Positions 8,601 through 17,800 of a stretch of DNA of 64,000 nucleotides are shown here, in pieces; within the stretch, counting starts at the first letter, position 1, and the number at the start of each line of letters is the position of its first letter. Under the pieces are notes generated by a model. It was not told the origin of the DNA, did not search any database, and saw only the letters and a program-made list of their open reading frames with translations. The position numbers and the translations under genes were made by a program. The DNA comes from Methanosarcina acetivorans C2A (GTDB lineage: Archaea; Halobacteriota; Methanosarcinia; Methanosarcinales; Methanosarcinaceae), in contig NC_003552.1 of assembly GCF_000007345.1 (NCBI RefSeq), forward strand, positions 5,208,001 to 5,272,000, given 5' to 3'.

Positions 8601-10865
8601 TTCACCTATACGGGCGTGGGCGCTAACGCGATGGCCTGGGACTTTGGCAACGACGGAACTGTGGACAGCACGGCGAGGAACCCCGGTTACACCTATGATG
8701 TGCCGGGTACCTACTCGATCAAACTGAATGTCAGCAACCCCTGGGGCAGTGACAGTGAAGTAAAGACAGCCTATGTCACCGTAGCCGAACAGGTCGATAA
8801 CTTTACCTATACCTCCGATGGCACCTCGGTGACCATAACCGGTTACTCCGGGCCGGGCGGCGATGTCGTCATACCGAGCACGATAGGGGACCTGCCGGTC
8901 ACCGCTATCAGCGGCAGTGTGTTCAAGAGCAATACCAACATCAACTCGGTAACCATACCTGACAGCGTCACCACCATCGGCTCCAGTGCTTTCTACGGCT
9001 GCACCGGCCTGACCTCGGTGACCATACCGAACAGCGTGACTACCATCGGCAACAATGCGTTCAACGGCTGCACCGGCCTGACCTCGGTGACCATAGGAAA
9101 TAATGTCACTAAAATTGACGATAGAGTGTTCTACGGCTGCACCGCCCTGATCTCGGTGGTCATTCCTGACAGCGTCACCAGCATCGGCGACAGCGCGTTC
9201 TACCAGTGCAGTAACCTGGCTTCGGTGACCATACCTGACAGCGTCACCACCATCGACAGCTATGCGTTCCGTGACTGCACTGCACTGACCTCGGTAACTA
9301 TACCTGACAGTGTCACTAACGTCGAATCAAGGCTGTTCTACGGCTGCACCGGCCTGACCTCGGTGACCATAGGGATTGGCCTCGATGAGATCCCCTCTTA
9401 TATGTTCTACGGCTGCAGCGCCCTGACATCAGTAACCATACCGGACAACGTCACCGAGATAGGTATCAATGCGTTCCGCAAAACCGCCCTGACCTCGGTG
9501 ACCATAGGAAACAATGTCACAACCATTGGCAGCAGTGCGTTCCGCGACTGCACCGCTCTTACCTCGATGGTGTTCACGGGCGATGCTCCTTCTTCGGTGA
9601 GCAGCAGCTGGGTGGATGGATGTCCCGACCTGGTGGCGTACTACTACGAAGACGCTACCGGTTTCACCACGCCGACTTGGAACGGCGTCGCCTGTTACCC
9701 GCTGACAGCGGCACCGGTGGCGGACTTCGAGGCCGACGTGACATCAGGAATCGGACCTATGATTGTGAATTTCACCGACCAGTCAACAGGCATTGTTTCA
9801 TCCTATGCATGGGACTTTGATTCCGACGGAACTGTGGACTCAACTGAGCAGAACCCATCGTATACATATATTTCAGCCGGTACTTTCACTGTCAACCTTA
9901 CGGTTGCAAATGCAAACGGGACCGATTCCGAGGTAAAGACCGATTATATCACAGTATCCGAACCATCTACGCCTGCAGAACCGGTTGCTGCTTTCACTGC
10001 GGATGTAACTAGCGGCACTGCTCCTCTAACAGTTAACTTTACCGACCAGTCCTCAGGTACACCTACTGCCTGGGCATGGGACTTTGACAACGACGGAAAC
10101 GTGGACTCAAGCGAACAGAACCCGGGCTACACTTATAATGCAGCCGGAAATTACACCGTAAATCTGACTGTGGAAAATGCTGCAGGGACTGACTTTGAGT
10201 TAAAATCGGATTACATAGAAGTTTCCGAAGCTTCCGGGTCAACCGTTACTCTCTATTTCGATCCGGAAAGTTCCTCAGTTTCAGAAAACGAATTTACTGA
10301 AATAAATATCCTTGCCAGTAATTTCCCTGCAGGTCTTTCAGGCTACAACCTGACTGTTGCTATCGACGACCCGGCTGTTGCCGAGATAGTTGATATAGAG
10401 TACCCGACCTGGGCTCTGATTACTCAGAACTCTACCCTTCCAGGCTCTTCTATCTACATGAAGACTGTTGACCTGGAAGATGCCGTTCAGGAAGGAGCAG
10501 CAAATGTTGTGCTTGCTACTCTCACGGTTTCTGGAAAGGAGAAAGGATCTGCGAACCTTTCGATAGGGGTTAAACGTCTGGAAGAAGATTCCGGAGACTC
10601 TATCGAACCAGCTCTCCTGGCAGGGACAATTGAGGTGACCCCTCTGTCGCCCCTGCCTGATCAGGAATATGCCCCTAAGGACCTTGACGGAGATGGCCTC
10701 TACGAAGACCTCACAGGAAACGGGGAGTTCAGTTTCGTAGATATAGTGGCATACTTCCATAACATGGACTGGATAGAGGAAAATATGCCGGTGGAGTACT
10801 TCGACTTCAACGGAAATGGAAGGATAGACTTTGATGATGTGGTGGATATGTTTGCAATGATCTGA
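5634..10865 (+). CDS. Secreted propeller/PKD/BspA-LRR protein with cohesin-like and dockerin-like tail
   Basis: Exported mosaic of 1743 residues. The signal peptide is 1-26, nearly identical to that of its neighbours. A PQQ-like propeller spans about 27-415 and a PKD domain 418-500. Three blocks of BspA/TpLRR-type 23-residue repeats (about 504-672, 760-965, 1058-1358; unit like FYGCTGLTSVTIPDSVTNIG) are separated by two divergent PKD-like domains; two ordinary PKD domains follow at 1360-1532. The tail is a cohesin-like domain (about 1536-1675) and a dockerin-like pair of calcium loops (DLTGNGEFSFVD and DFNGNGRIDFDD, about 1680-1743). No membrane anchor is seen, so retention may depend on cohesin-dockerin contacts (inference). 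The part between about 5.8 and 9.7 kb is visibly richer in G and C than both ends, as if bacterial-type modules were inserted into a native frame. Confidence 0.95.
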   Translation: MNKHTLKIFLICVTLLLVAAAQPVLGSDWAQFQKDTYNSGITNEAGPISNNGSYAFAVLTKSSGMSGIDTTPVVVDDVVYTVAQGVALAFNKTTGDQIWNHSVGGGFTLATPVVADGKLFAGSNNGIIAALNISTGAEVWINSTGLGGEKAQVNTPIVYDAGNIYFGTWFSSGNPGSYYCLNATDGSFVWERACTSSAGYYWAGACVVGDYLVYGGDDGHLVSVNKYTGMTMEDVSTGTIFSSGTGNIRSSMSYDQSTGRLYFAAGSSCYYVGFDSGTGTFVKSVKGSGTMTGSSTSTPAVYNDRAYVGCGGSLYCLDADTLETIWFYTVGAQVQSSPAISTYYDDGNGEIYIYFTTNDASCGMYCLKDIPGNTEPIVRFEFFPPGSMKQYSLQGAAISDGMVYYGNDAGYLFALADPEIHFTANTTYGSAPLTVQFTDYSVGSTAWQWDFDNDGNVDSTERNPIYTYSAAGNYSVNLTINKSTGSVQELKTDYITVIEAKPLEDYLTYTSDSSSITITGYTGPAGDLVIPDEIDGLPVTKIADRVFQGTPLTSVVIPDSVTNIGLYQFQNCEDLISIYTGGVPSISTNNIRNCPSLETITVGHRLSSITSYSIRDCPSLDAMVFEAEGDAPSASGNWNYNCPNLVVYYCENATSFTTPSWAGKPCYPIGSPTADFSTNAISGSAPLTVQFTYSGVGANALSWYFDGDATVDSTARNPSYTYDTPGTYSATLYVSNPWGSDSKLSTNYITVTEARADGWAYTSDGTSVTVTGYSGSDSDVTIPGEIDGLPVTTIGASACKALTSLTSVTIPDSVTNIDASAFYGCTNLTSVTIPDSVTNIGSSAFYGCTGLISVTIPDSVTNIDNSAFRGCTGLDSLTIGNGVTTIGSSAFYGCTGLTSVTIPNSVTTIDTSAFYGCTNLTVMMFNGNAPTTVGSNWASGTNLVAYYSEGATNFTTPEWNEVPCYPALTAATAEFTSNSVYGSAPLTVQFTYTGVGANAMAWDFGNDGTVDSTARNPGYTYDVPGTYSIKLNVSNPWGSDSEVKTAYVTVAEQVDNFTYTSDGTSVTITGYSGPGGDVVIPSTIGDLPVTAISGSVFKSNTNINSVTIPDSVTTIGSSAFYGCTGLTSVTIPNSVTTIGNNAFNGCTGLTSVTIGNNVTKIDDRVFYGCTALISVVIPDSVTSIGDSAFYQCSNLASVTIPDSVTTIDSYAFRDCTALTSVTIPDSVTNVESRLFYGCTGLTSVTIGIGLDEIPSYMFYGCSALTSVTIPDNVTEIGINAFRKTALTSVTIGNNVTTIGSSAFRDCTALTSMVFTGDAPSSVSSSWVDGCPDLVAYYYEDATGFTTPTWNGVACYPLTAAPVADFEADVTSGIGPMIVNFTDQSTGIVSSYAWDFDSDGTVDSTEQNPSYTYISAGTFTVNLTVANANGTDSEVKTDYITVSEPSTPAEPVAAFTADVTSGTAPLTVNFTDQSSGTPTAWAWDFDNDGNVDSSEQNPGYTYNAAGNYTVNLTVENAAGTDFELKSDYIEVSEASGSTVTLYFDPESSSVSENEFTEINILASNFPAGLSGYNLTVAIDDPAVAEIVDIEYPTWALITQNSTLPGSSIYMKTVDLEDAVQEGAANVVLATLTVSGKEKGSANLSIGVKRLEEDSGDSIEPALLAGTIEVTPLSPLPDQEYAPKDLDGDGLYEDLTGNGEFSFVDIVAYFHNMDWIEENMPVEYFDFNGNGRIDFDDVVDMFAMI
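7145..9705 (+). repeat. Interrupted array of 69-bp LRR-coding repeats
   Basis: Repeats of 23 codons (unit like AFYGCTGLTSVTIPDSVTNI) occur in three blocks, with a few degenerate units, about 6 units and about 10 units respectively. Blocks are separated by PKD-like coding segments. The DNA is strongly repetitive and produces long spurious ORFs in other frames. Confidence 0.85.
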
Positions 10866-10943
10866 AGAAAAAGAAAAAAGAAAAAAAATAATGAAGTAGA
10901 GAAAAAGGAATTAAAAAGACTAAATAGAGAAAAACTTTCTCAT

Positions 10944-11040
10944 ATCCAGCTGATTATGCTGGTTGTGGGAATAAAAAAAAGGACAATGACATTCTGGGAG
11001 GAGAAAGCCGAATAGAGCTGTTTTCCTCCTTTCGTTTTTT
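10944..11040 (+). pseudogene. Remnant of a C-terminal coding tail, now terminator-like
   Basis: This stretch aligns with the last 90 or so bases of the first gene (CAGCTGATTATGC...GGACAATGAC...GAATAG) but is out of frame and outside any ORF. It still forms GGAGGA (10997-11002)/TCCTCC (11024-11029) with an inner AGC/GCT, followed by a T-rich tract. It is probably kept as the terminator of the upstream gene. Confidence 0.6.
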
Positions 11041-11122
11041 GAAATAAAGTTCAGGACAAAAAAATCAAGGATTTATATTAAAAGAGGTGACGGGGGAATT
11101 GTTAGTCAACTGACTAAGAATA

Positions 11123-11146
11123 ATTAGCCAAAGATTTTTATTTGTA
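11123..11146 (+). promoter_or_regulatory. Putative promoter (BRE/TATA-like)
   Basis: Copy of the GCCAAAGATTTTTAT motif, 141 bases before the first leader element of the next gene. The predicted leader transcript is about 720 bases. Confidence 0.5.
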
Positions 11147-11286
11147 GAAGCAACAAATATCAATCTGTTTAACTGTATCTAATTAGTTAAGTCAAATATT
11201 TCTGAAAAACTTGGAACATTTAGACAAAATCATTCCATATATTGCGAATTTGTATCCAGCTAAGATACGAAAATTCCTTAATAATT

Positions 11287-11404
11287 CGGTTGGTCTGACG
11301 CTTCAAAAAGGTCCGAAACCTGATCCGATAACCCCACCATACACCAAATATGGTCCGATTCTTTCGCCCAGAACAACCGCCAACCCCATAAAAACATAGG
11401 AGGA
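11287..11404 (+). ncRNA. Structured 5' leader element, first type, of the 11.9-18.4 kb gene
   Basis: CGGTTGGTCTG (11287-11297) pairs with CAGAACAACCG (11369-11379), 10 of 11 positions. The element contains CTTCAAAAAGGTCCGAAACC and TTTCGCCC and ends in CCCCATAAAAACATAGGAGG. It is nearly identical to the copy at 18800-18916. Confidence 0.65.
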
Positions 11405-11422
11405 TCTCAAAAAAAAGGGACT

Positions 11423-11438
11423 AAAAACACTTGTTTTT
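11423..11438 (+). terminator. Attenuator-like hairpin with U-tract
   Basis: AAAAAC/GTTTTT stem around ACTT ending in a T run, at the same distance after the first leader element as in the other copies. Termination is inferred only. Confidence 0.35.
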
Positions 11439-11723
11439 ATACACGGCTCTGCCTGAAATTTGTTTCAAACGAACTGAAAGTCAGGTATGCCCTTCACCAT
11501 TAGGTATGCCCATCATCAAAGATCTTGACAAGTATTGAAGCATTTTTACTTAAAGGGCGAATTTTGGTTCGAGCCGTGTTTTTCATATTCGGCATTTTTC
11601 CGGATTTTGAAATGCTATCATTATCTGTTAGGTCACCGGAACTTTCTACAGCTAAGTAGTTCAAAACCGGCTGATCCCAGAATCCTCAAAATCCGTGAGA
11701 ATAAAAAACAGAATAACAAAATT

Positions 11724-11863
11724 CAGTCATTTCCTGCTTTCTTCAAAGGTCCGAAAATCCTTAAACCAAAAAAATTTCCTGCCCGAGAAAACCGATTATC
11801 AAATATTCGGGGGTCCGGACATTTCCGCGCAGGCAGGCTGAAACCCTATGAAAAATAGGAGAA
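11724..11863 (+). ncRNA. Structured 5' leader element, second type, of the 11.9-18.4 kb gene
   Basis: CAGTC and CCTGC pair with GGCTG and GCAGG; GTCCG pairs with CGGAC. The terminal hairpin is CCTATGAAAAATAGG with the ribosome-binding site in its 3' arm. Here the ATG in the hairpin is in frame with the gene, so an eight-residue N-terminal extension can be read. Confidence 0.7.
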
Positions 11864-11871
11864 ACGAAAAT

Positions 11872-14800
11872 ATGAACAAACATACACTGAAAATATTTCT
11901 GATTTGTGTAATATTGTTCCTGGTGGCGGCTGCTCAGCCGGTACTGGGTTCCGACTGGGCTCAGTTCCAGAAAGATATCCACAACACGGGTGTAACTGCA
12001 GACAGAGCCCCTATAACTGACCCGACGAACTGCTCGCTTTCATGGAATTACAGCATGGGAGGAAATATCGATGTGACTCCGGTAGTAGCCGGGGATATGA
12101 CGTATGTTGTGGCGAGTAACAACCACCTCTGTGCCTTTAACAGAACTACAGGTACTCTGTTATGGGAAGAATCCACAAGTGGGGGAGGATTCCTGCTGGG
12201 AAATCTGGCGGTTGGAAATGGCATCGTCTTTGTGCCAACCGTCGACGGGAAGATCTTTGCTTTTGACGCAGAAACAGGGAGTCCGAAGTGGAATAAAACA
12301 TTAAGCAGTAAACAGCTTGACACTCCTATTCTTTATTATGACGGCAAAATCTACTTTGGGGAAGCGATGGGCGGACGCAAGTATTACTGCCTGGATGAGA
12401 CCGGCAACGAAGTCTGGAACCGGACTGCAACAACCCAGAACAGTGGGCAGGGGTCCTACTACTGGGCAGGAGCTGCCGTAATCGGGGACAGCCTAGTATA
12501 CGGAGATGATGACGGGCACCTGGTTTCCGTGAATAAGGATACTGGAACTGACATTGCCGAAATAGATGTTTCTGAAGAGTTCGGGATAACCTGTAAAGAA
12601 ATAAGATCCTCGGTACTCTATGTAGAAGAACTGAACAGGATATACTTCACATCCAAAGGCGGATACTGCTATGCTCTTGGTTTCAACGTGGAAGATGGGA
12701 CTTTTAACACATCTGAAAAGTACATAGCAAATATCGGATATTCGACCTCAACTCCCGCTTATTATAATGGGCGAGTTTACGTTGGTGCAGGCGGGATGTA
12801 CGGAGGGGGAAGCGGAATTTCCTGCCTTGATGAAAACCTTACTGACGAGATCTGGCACTACGCGGCAGGGGCGGTTCAGTCTTCCCCTGCAATCTCTACA
12901 TACTACGACGATGGGGATGGAGAGGCCTATATCTACTTCACGGTAAACAGTGCTACAGGTGGCGTGTTCTGTCTCAAAGACTACACAGGCTGTACGAACC
13001 CTGAGCTTGCCTGGAGTTATGCAGATGCCAGCAAAACAGCTTATACCCTTGCAGGAGCCGTAATCTCGGATGGGTGGATATACTACGGGACTGACAAGAG
13101 GTACCTTTTCGGGTTTACAACCGAGAAAGAACAAACCCCCTCAATTCCCGTAGCTAACTTCAGTGCAAATCCGCTTTCCGGGGATTCTCCGCTAACAGTC
13201 CAGTTCACTGACCTTTCCACAGGAGATGGAATAAATGTCTGGGCCTGGGACTTTAACAACGACGGAATTGTTGATAGCACTGAGCAGAACCCCTCACATA
13301 CGTACACACCAGCCGGAAATTACACTGTAAATCTGACTGTGGAAAATGCTAACGGTTCTGACTTCGAGGTGAAGACCGACCACATCACAGTCACCGACGG
13401 CAGTTCAGGAGGCGATGCTCCTGTTGCAGACTTCACGGCAAACGTCACGAGTGGCGTTGCTCCACTTACGATCAATTTCACAGATCAATCCACAAATGCT
13501 GAAAGCTGGGCTTGGGATTTTAATGGTGATGGAATTGTGGACTCCACAGAGCAGAATCCACAATATACATACTATCCCGGAAACTATACCGTCAATCTTG
13601 CGGTAAACAACTCGGCTGGTTCTGACACCGAAAGTAAAGAAGACTATATCTGGGTTATCGGGCCGTACTCCACAGCTGTGGCCAATGAGAATCCCGGGGC
13701 TCCCGATCCGGGAATACCCCAATATATAGGCCCAGACGGAGACGGGAAGCATGATGCTACCAATTATCCCAATAATTATAAGAATCCGATCTTCGTTGCA
13801 TCCTATACTTCAATCGTCGACTATTCACCCTCAACAGGTAGAGAACAGAATTCATATCGTTCCCTTGGTGACCTGTATCAGGAAGAGATCGATGCCGGTG
13901 CATCTCCCGGGGAGATCACTGTCTGGTTTGAAGCCCCGATATGTAATGGCGAAGGAGCTGATTTTGCCGCCTATGAAAATGGCTTCATAATCTCCGACAC
14001 TAACCTAATATTCGCAGAACTCGGGTATCTGGAGGTCTCCACGGACGGTGAACACTTTGTCCGGTTCCCGAGTGTATCCTATACTCCTGAAGCGGTCGGC
14101 GGTTATGGAGGTGTCGATGCAAGAAACGTATACAACCTTGTCGGAAAGCATGTTCACATGTATGGTGATTATTGGGGGACTCCGTTTAACCTGGACGACC
14201 TTGCAGACGACCCCGGCGTTCTCAACGGTTCTGTCGACCTGAATGAGATAAATTATGTCAAGATAGTTGATATTCCGGGAACCGGGTACTACAAGGACTC
14301 CCTCGGCAATCCGATATATGATGCATGGCCCACATACGGGACGGGAGGTCTTGAGTTCGGAGGGGTTGATATAATCCATTGTCGTCCGGCTGCCAATTTC
14401 ACAGCGGATGAGACCACAGGCTCCGGGTCGCTTACTGTGCAGTTCAATGACACTTCTACCGGCGGACCCACTTCCTGGTTCTGGGACTTCGGCGACGGCA
14501 ACACTTCAACGGAGCAAAACCCGGTACATGAGTACACTACCAATGGCACCTATACGGTCAGCCTGAAAGCCATAAATGAATTCGGCAATGATTCGGAAGT
14601 GAGGGAAGGGTACATAACTGTGGAATATAAAGACCCCCGAAGCCCGGTTGTGGACTTCACCGCTGATCCGGTTTCCGGTGCCTTCCCGCTGACAGTTAAT
14701 TTCACCGATGCTTCAACCGGGAATCCGACAGGCTGGTTCTGGGACTTTGGCGACGGCAACACTTCAACGGAGCAAAACCCAGTGCATGTATATGCAGACA

Positions 14801-17800
14801 GCGGAAAGTACACGGTAAAGCTTACAGCCACGAATGAATTCGGCAGCTCATATCTGGTGAAAACGGATTATATCGAGCCTTATGGCATCCTTGCGGATAC
14901 ACCCTGGCCAAAATTCCGTATGGATGCAAGGAACTCGGGGATATCGCCCTACACAGGCCCCCAGACCAATAATACGATATGGAACATTACCACGGACGCA
15001 TCATTCAGTTCCTCAAGTTCTTTTTCGATAGGTTCCGACGGCACAATATATTTCGGTGGCGGCTATTCAGACTACAATGTCTATGCCCTGAATCCCGACG
15101 GGACGCTTAAGTGGAATTACACTGTCGGGAAGTCGATCTACGGTACTCCGACGATCAGTTCCGACGGCACGATATATTTCGGAAGCAGTGACAAGAATTG
15201 CTATGCCCTGAACCCTGACGGGACACTCAAATGGTCGTACACCACAGATAGCACTCTCGCTGCCTCTCCAGCCATAGGTTCCGACGGCACGATATATTTC
15301 GGAGGGCAAAGTGGCCATGGCACCGACGGGACCGTATATGCCATGAATCCCGACGGGACACTCAAATGGTCGTACACTGACAGCGATGCTGCTATCGCTT
15401 CTGTTAGTCCTGCCATCGGTTCTGATGAAACCATATATGTACCTTTCCAGGACGGTACAGTATATGCCCTGAATCCCGACGGGACCGAGAAGTGGAATTT
15501 CAGCACCGGTAGTCAGATCTACAGCAGTGCCGTGCTGGATTCGGAGGATGTCCTGTATATTGGAACCAGGGGAGCTAAAGTATTTGCAATAAATCCTGAT
15601 GGGACTGAGAAGTGGAACTACACTGCAGGAGGATCTTTATCGTTCTTTTATATGTTCGATTACAGTTCCCCCATTGTTGGAACTGACGGTACGGTCTATA
15701 TCGGAACTTACGGATGGAATGATTTCTTCGCTCTGAATCCGAACGGAACCCTCAAATGGAGCAGCAGTGACATTGGTTCCAGTTTTAGCGGTTCTCCGGT
15801 CATGGGTGCTGATGGTACCATCTATATTGGCAGCAACGACAAGAAAGTATCTGCCATAAATCCGAACGGAACGATTAAGTGGACCTACACTACGGAAGCT
15901 TCGGTAGGCTGCACTCCTGCAATCGGATCCGACGGGACTCTTTACATTGGAACCGATACGGTTTACGATACCCATGGAGATTTCCTCGCTGGCGGTGTCC
16001 TCTACGCCTTCCGCGACCCCGCCGATCTCCCCGTCGCCAGCTTCACCTCGGACACCACCTCCGACGAAGTCCCGCTGTCCGTAAGCTTCACCGACACCTC
16101 CGAACGTGCCGAAAGCTGGGCCTGGGACTTTGACAGTGATGGAGTTGTAGACTCCACTGAGCAGAGCCCGACGTATACCTACATCAGTCCAGGCAATTAC
16201 ACCGTCACCCTCACCGTAAGCAATACCGGTGGCAGTGACGCCGTAATCAAAGAAGACTACATCAACGTGCTTGAAGCCCCGGCTTCTTCCTCGGCAGATG
16301 AAGACACCTGGTACCAGTTCAGGAAGACTGCCGAACACACCGGGTACACCACCTCGGATGCACCCGACACCAACACCCTCCTCTGGAGAAGCGCCAGACT
16401 CACCGACGATTTCACCCTCGTACCCTCCTCTTCTGTCGCTATAGCAGACGGCAAAGTCTTTGCCAATGCCATCATCGGCTCGGTAGACGAAGAAGGTAAT
16501 CCGGAAGAAGGTGCCATCGGCCAGCTCGTTGCTTTCAGCATGTACAATGGCCGAAAATACTGGAACACCACCATTGCAGTACCCGAATGGGGTTCCTGGT
16601 CTTCTCCTGCCTATGACAATGGTTTTGTCTTCACCTCCACGGGTGCGAACACCACCTGTATCAATGCGACCACAGGTGCCATCGAATGGACATTCACAAA
16701 TCCATCAGGCCGTGCTTCCTGCAATGGCGGGCCGGTAATTGCAGAGGGTAAAGTCCTGTGCAGTGACTGGGACGGCCTGCACTACTACTGCCTGGACGAA
16801 ACCACAGGTACCGAACTGTGGAACTATACGGTTGACAGCAGTGACAGTTACACCCAGGGAACCCCGGCTGTCAGCAACGGGACGATAATCCTCACAAGCT
16901 GGGATGACATCTACTGCCTCGACATGGACGGAAACCTTCTGTGGGCTAAACCCAACCCTTCGTCTTCTGGAAGCATTTGTGGTTCTCCTTCGATTGCAGG
17001 GGACATGTTCTACTTGACAACATATGATTTTGGCAGTGACGACAAACCTGCCCTATTCGCCTTTGACCTCGAAAACGGCACTGAGATATGGAATGCTACC
17101 ATCCAGAGAACCGATTCCACCCCTGCCATTGCAGACGGCTATCTATACGTATGCGGTGGATGTACAGGTTATTCTGAAAGCCAGACCTACTGCTTTGACG
17201 CCTTAAACGGCACTCTCATCTGGAGTACCCCCAAAGCAGATCAGGGAATAGGAGACTGGACTTGTTCTATTGCAGTTGCTGACGGCAAAGTCTTTGTTGG
17301 GAAGTCCGCAGGTTCTTCCTTCGGTCATAAAGGCCTCTATGCATTGAATGCTGAAACCGGCGATGAAATCTGGTATTCAGATTCTGCGGGTGATTCGCCT
17401 GCAATAGCAGATGATACGGTATTTTCGATAGGGCTTGACCAGGAAGATGTGGCATATTTGTATGCTTTCAAAGATGAAGAGTCGGGTATGCCTGTTGCAG
17501 ACTTTTCCGCAGATATCACTTCCGGTGTCACTCCGCTTACGGTTAACTTTACCGACCAGTCCACAGGCACACCGACCTCGTGGTTCTGGGAATTCGGGGA
17601 TGGAGGAAACTCTACCGAGCAGAACCCCTCGCATATCTATAATGCACCAGGTACTTACACCGTAAACCTGACTGTGGAAAATGCTGGCGGGACTGACTTT
17701 GAGTTGAAGTCGGATTACATAGAAGTTTCCGAAGCTTCCGGGTCAACCGTTACTCTCTATTTCGACCCGGAAAGTGCCTCTGTGGCAGAAAACGAATCCA

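Noticed and set aside
15637-16338. Antisense ORF of 233 codons within the third propeller gene
   Set aside because: It lies entirely opposite a well-supported gene and reads as a shadow of its repeated blades.
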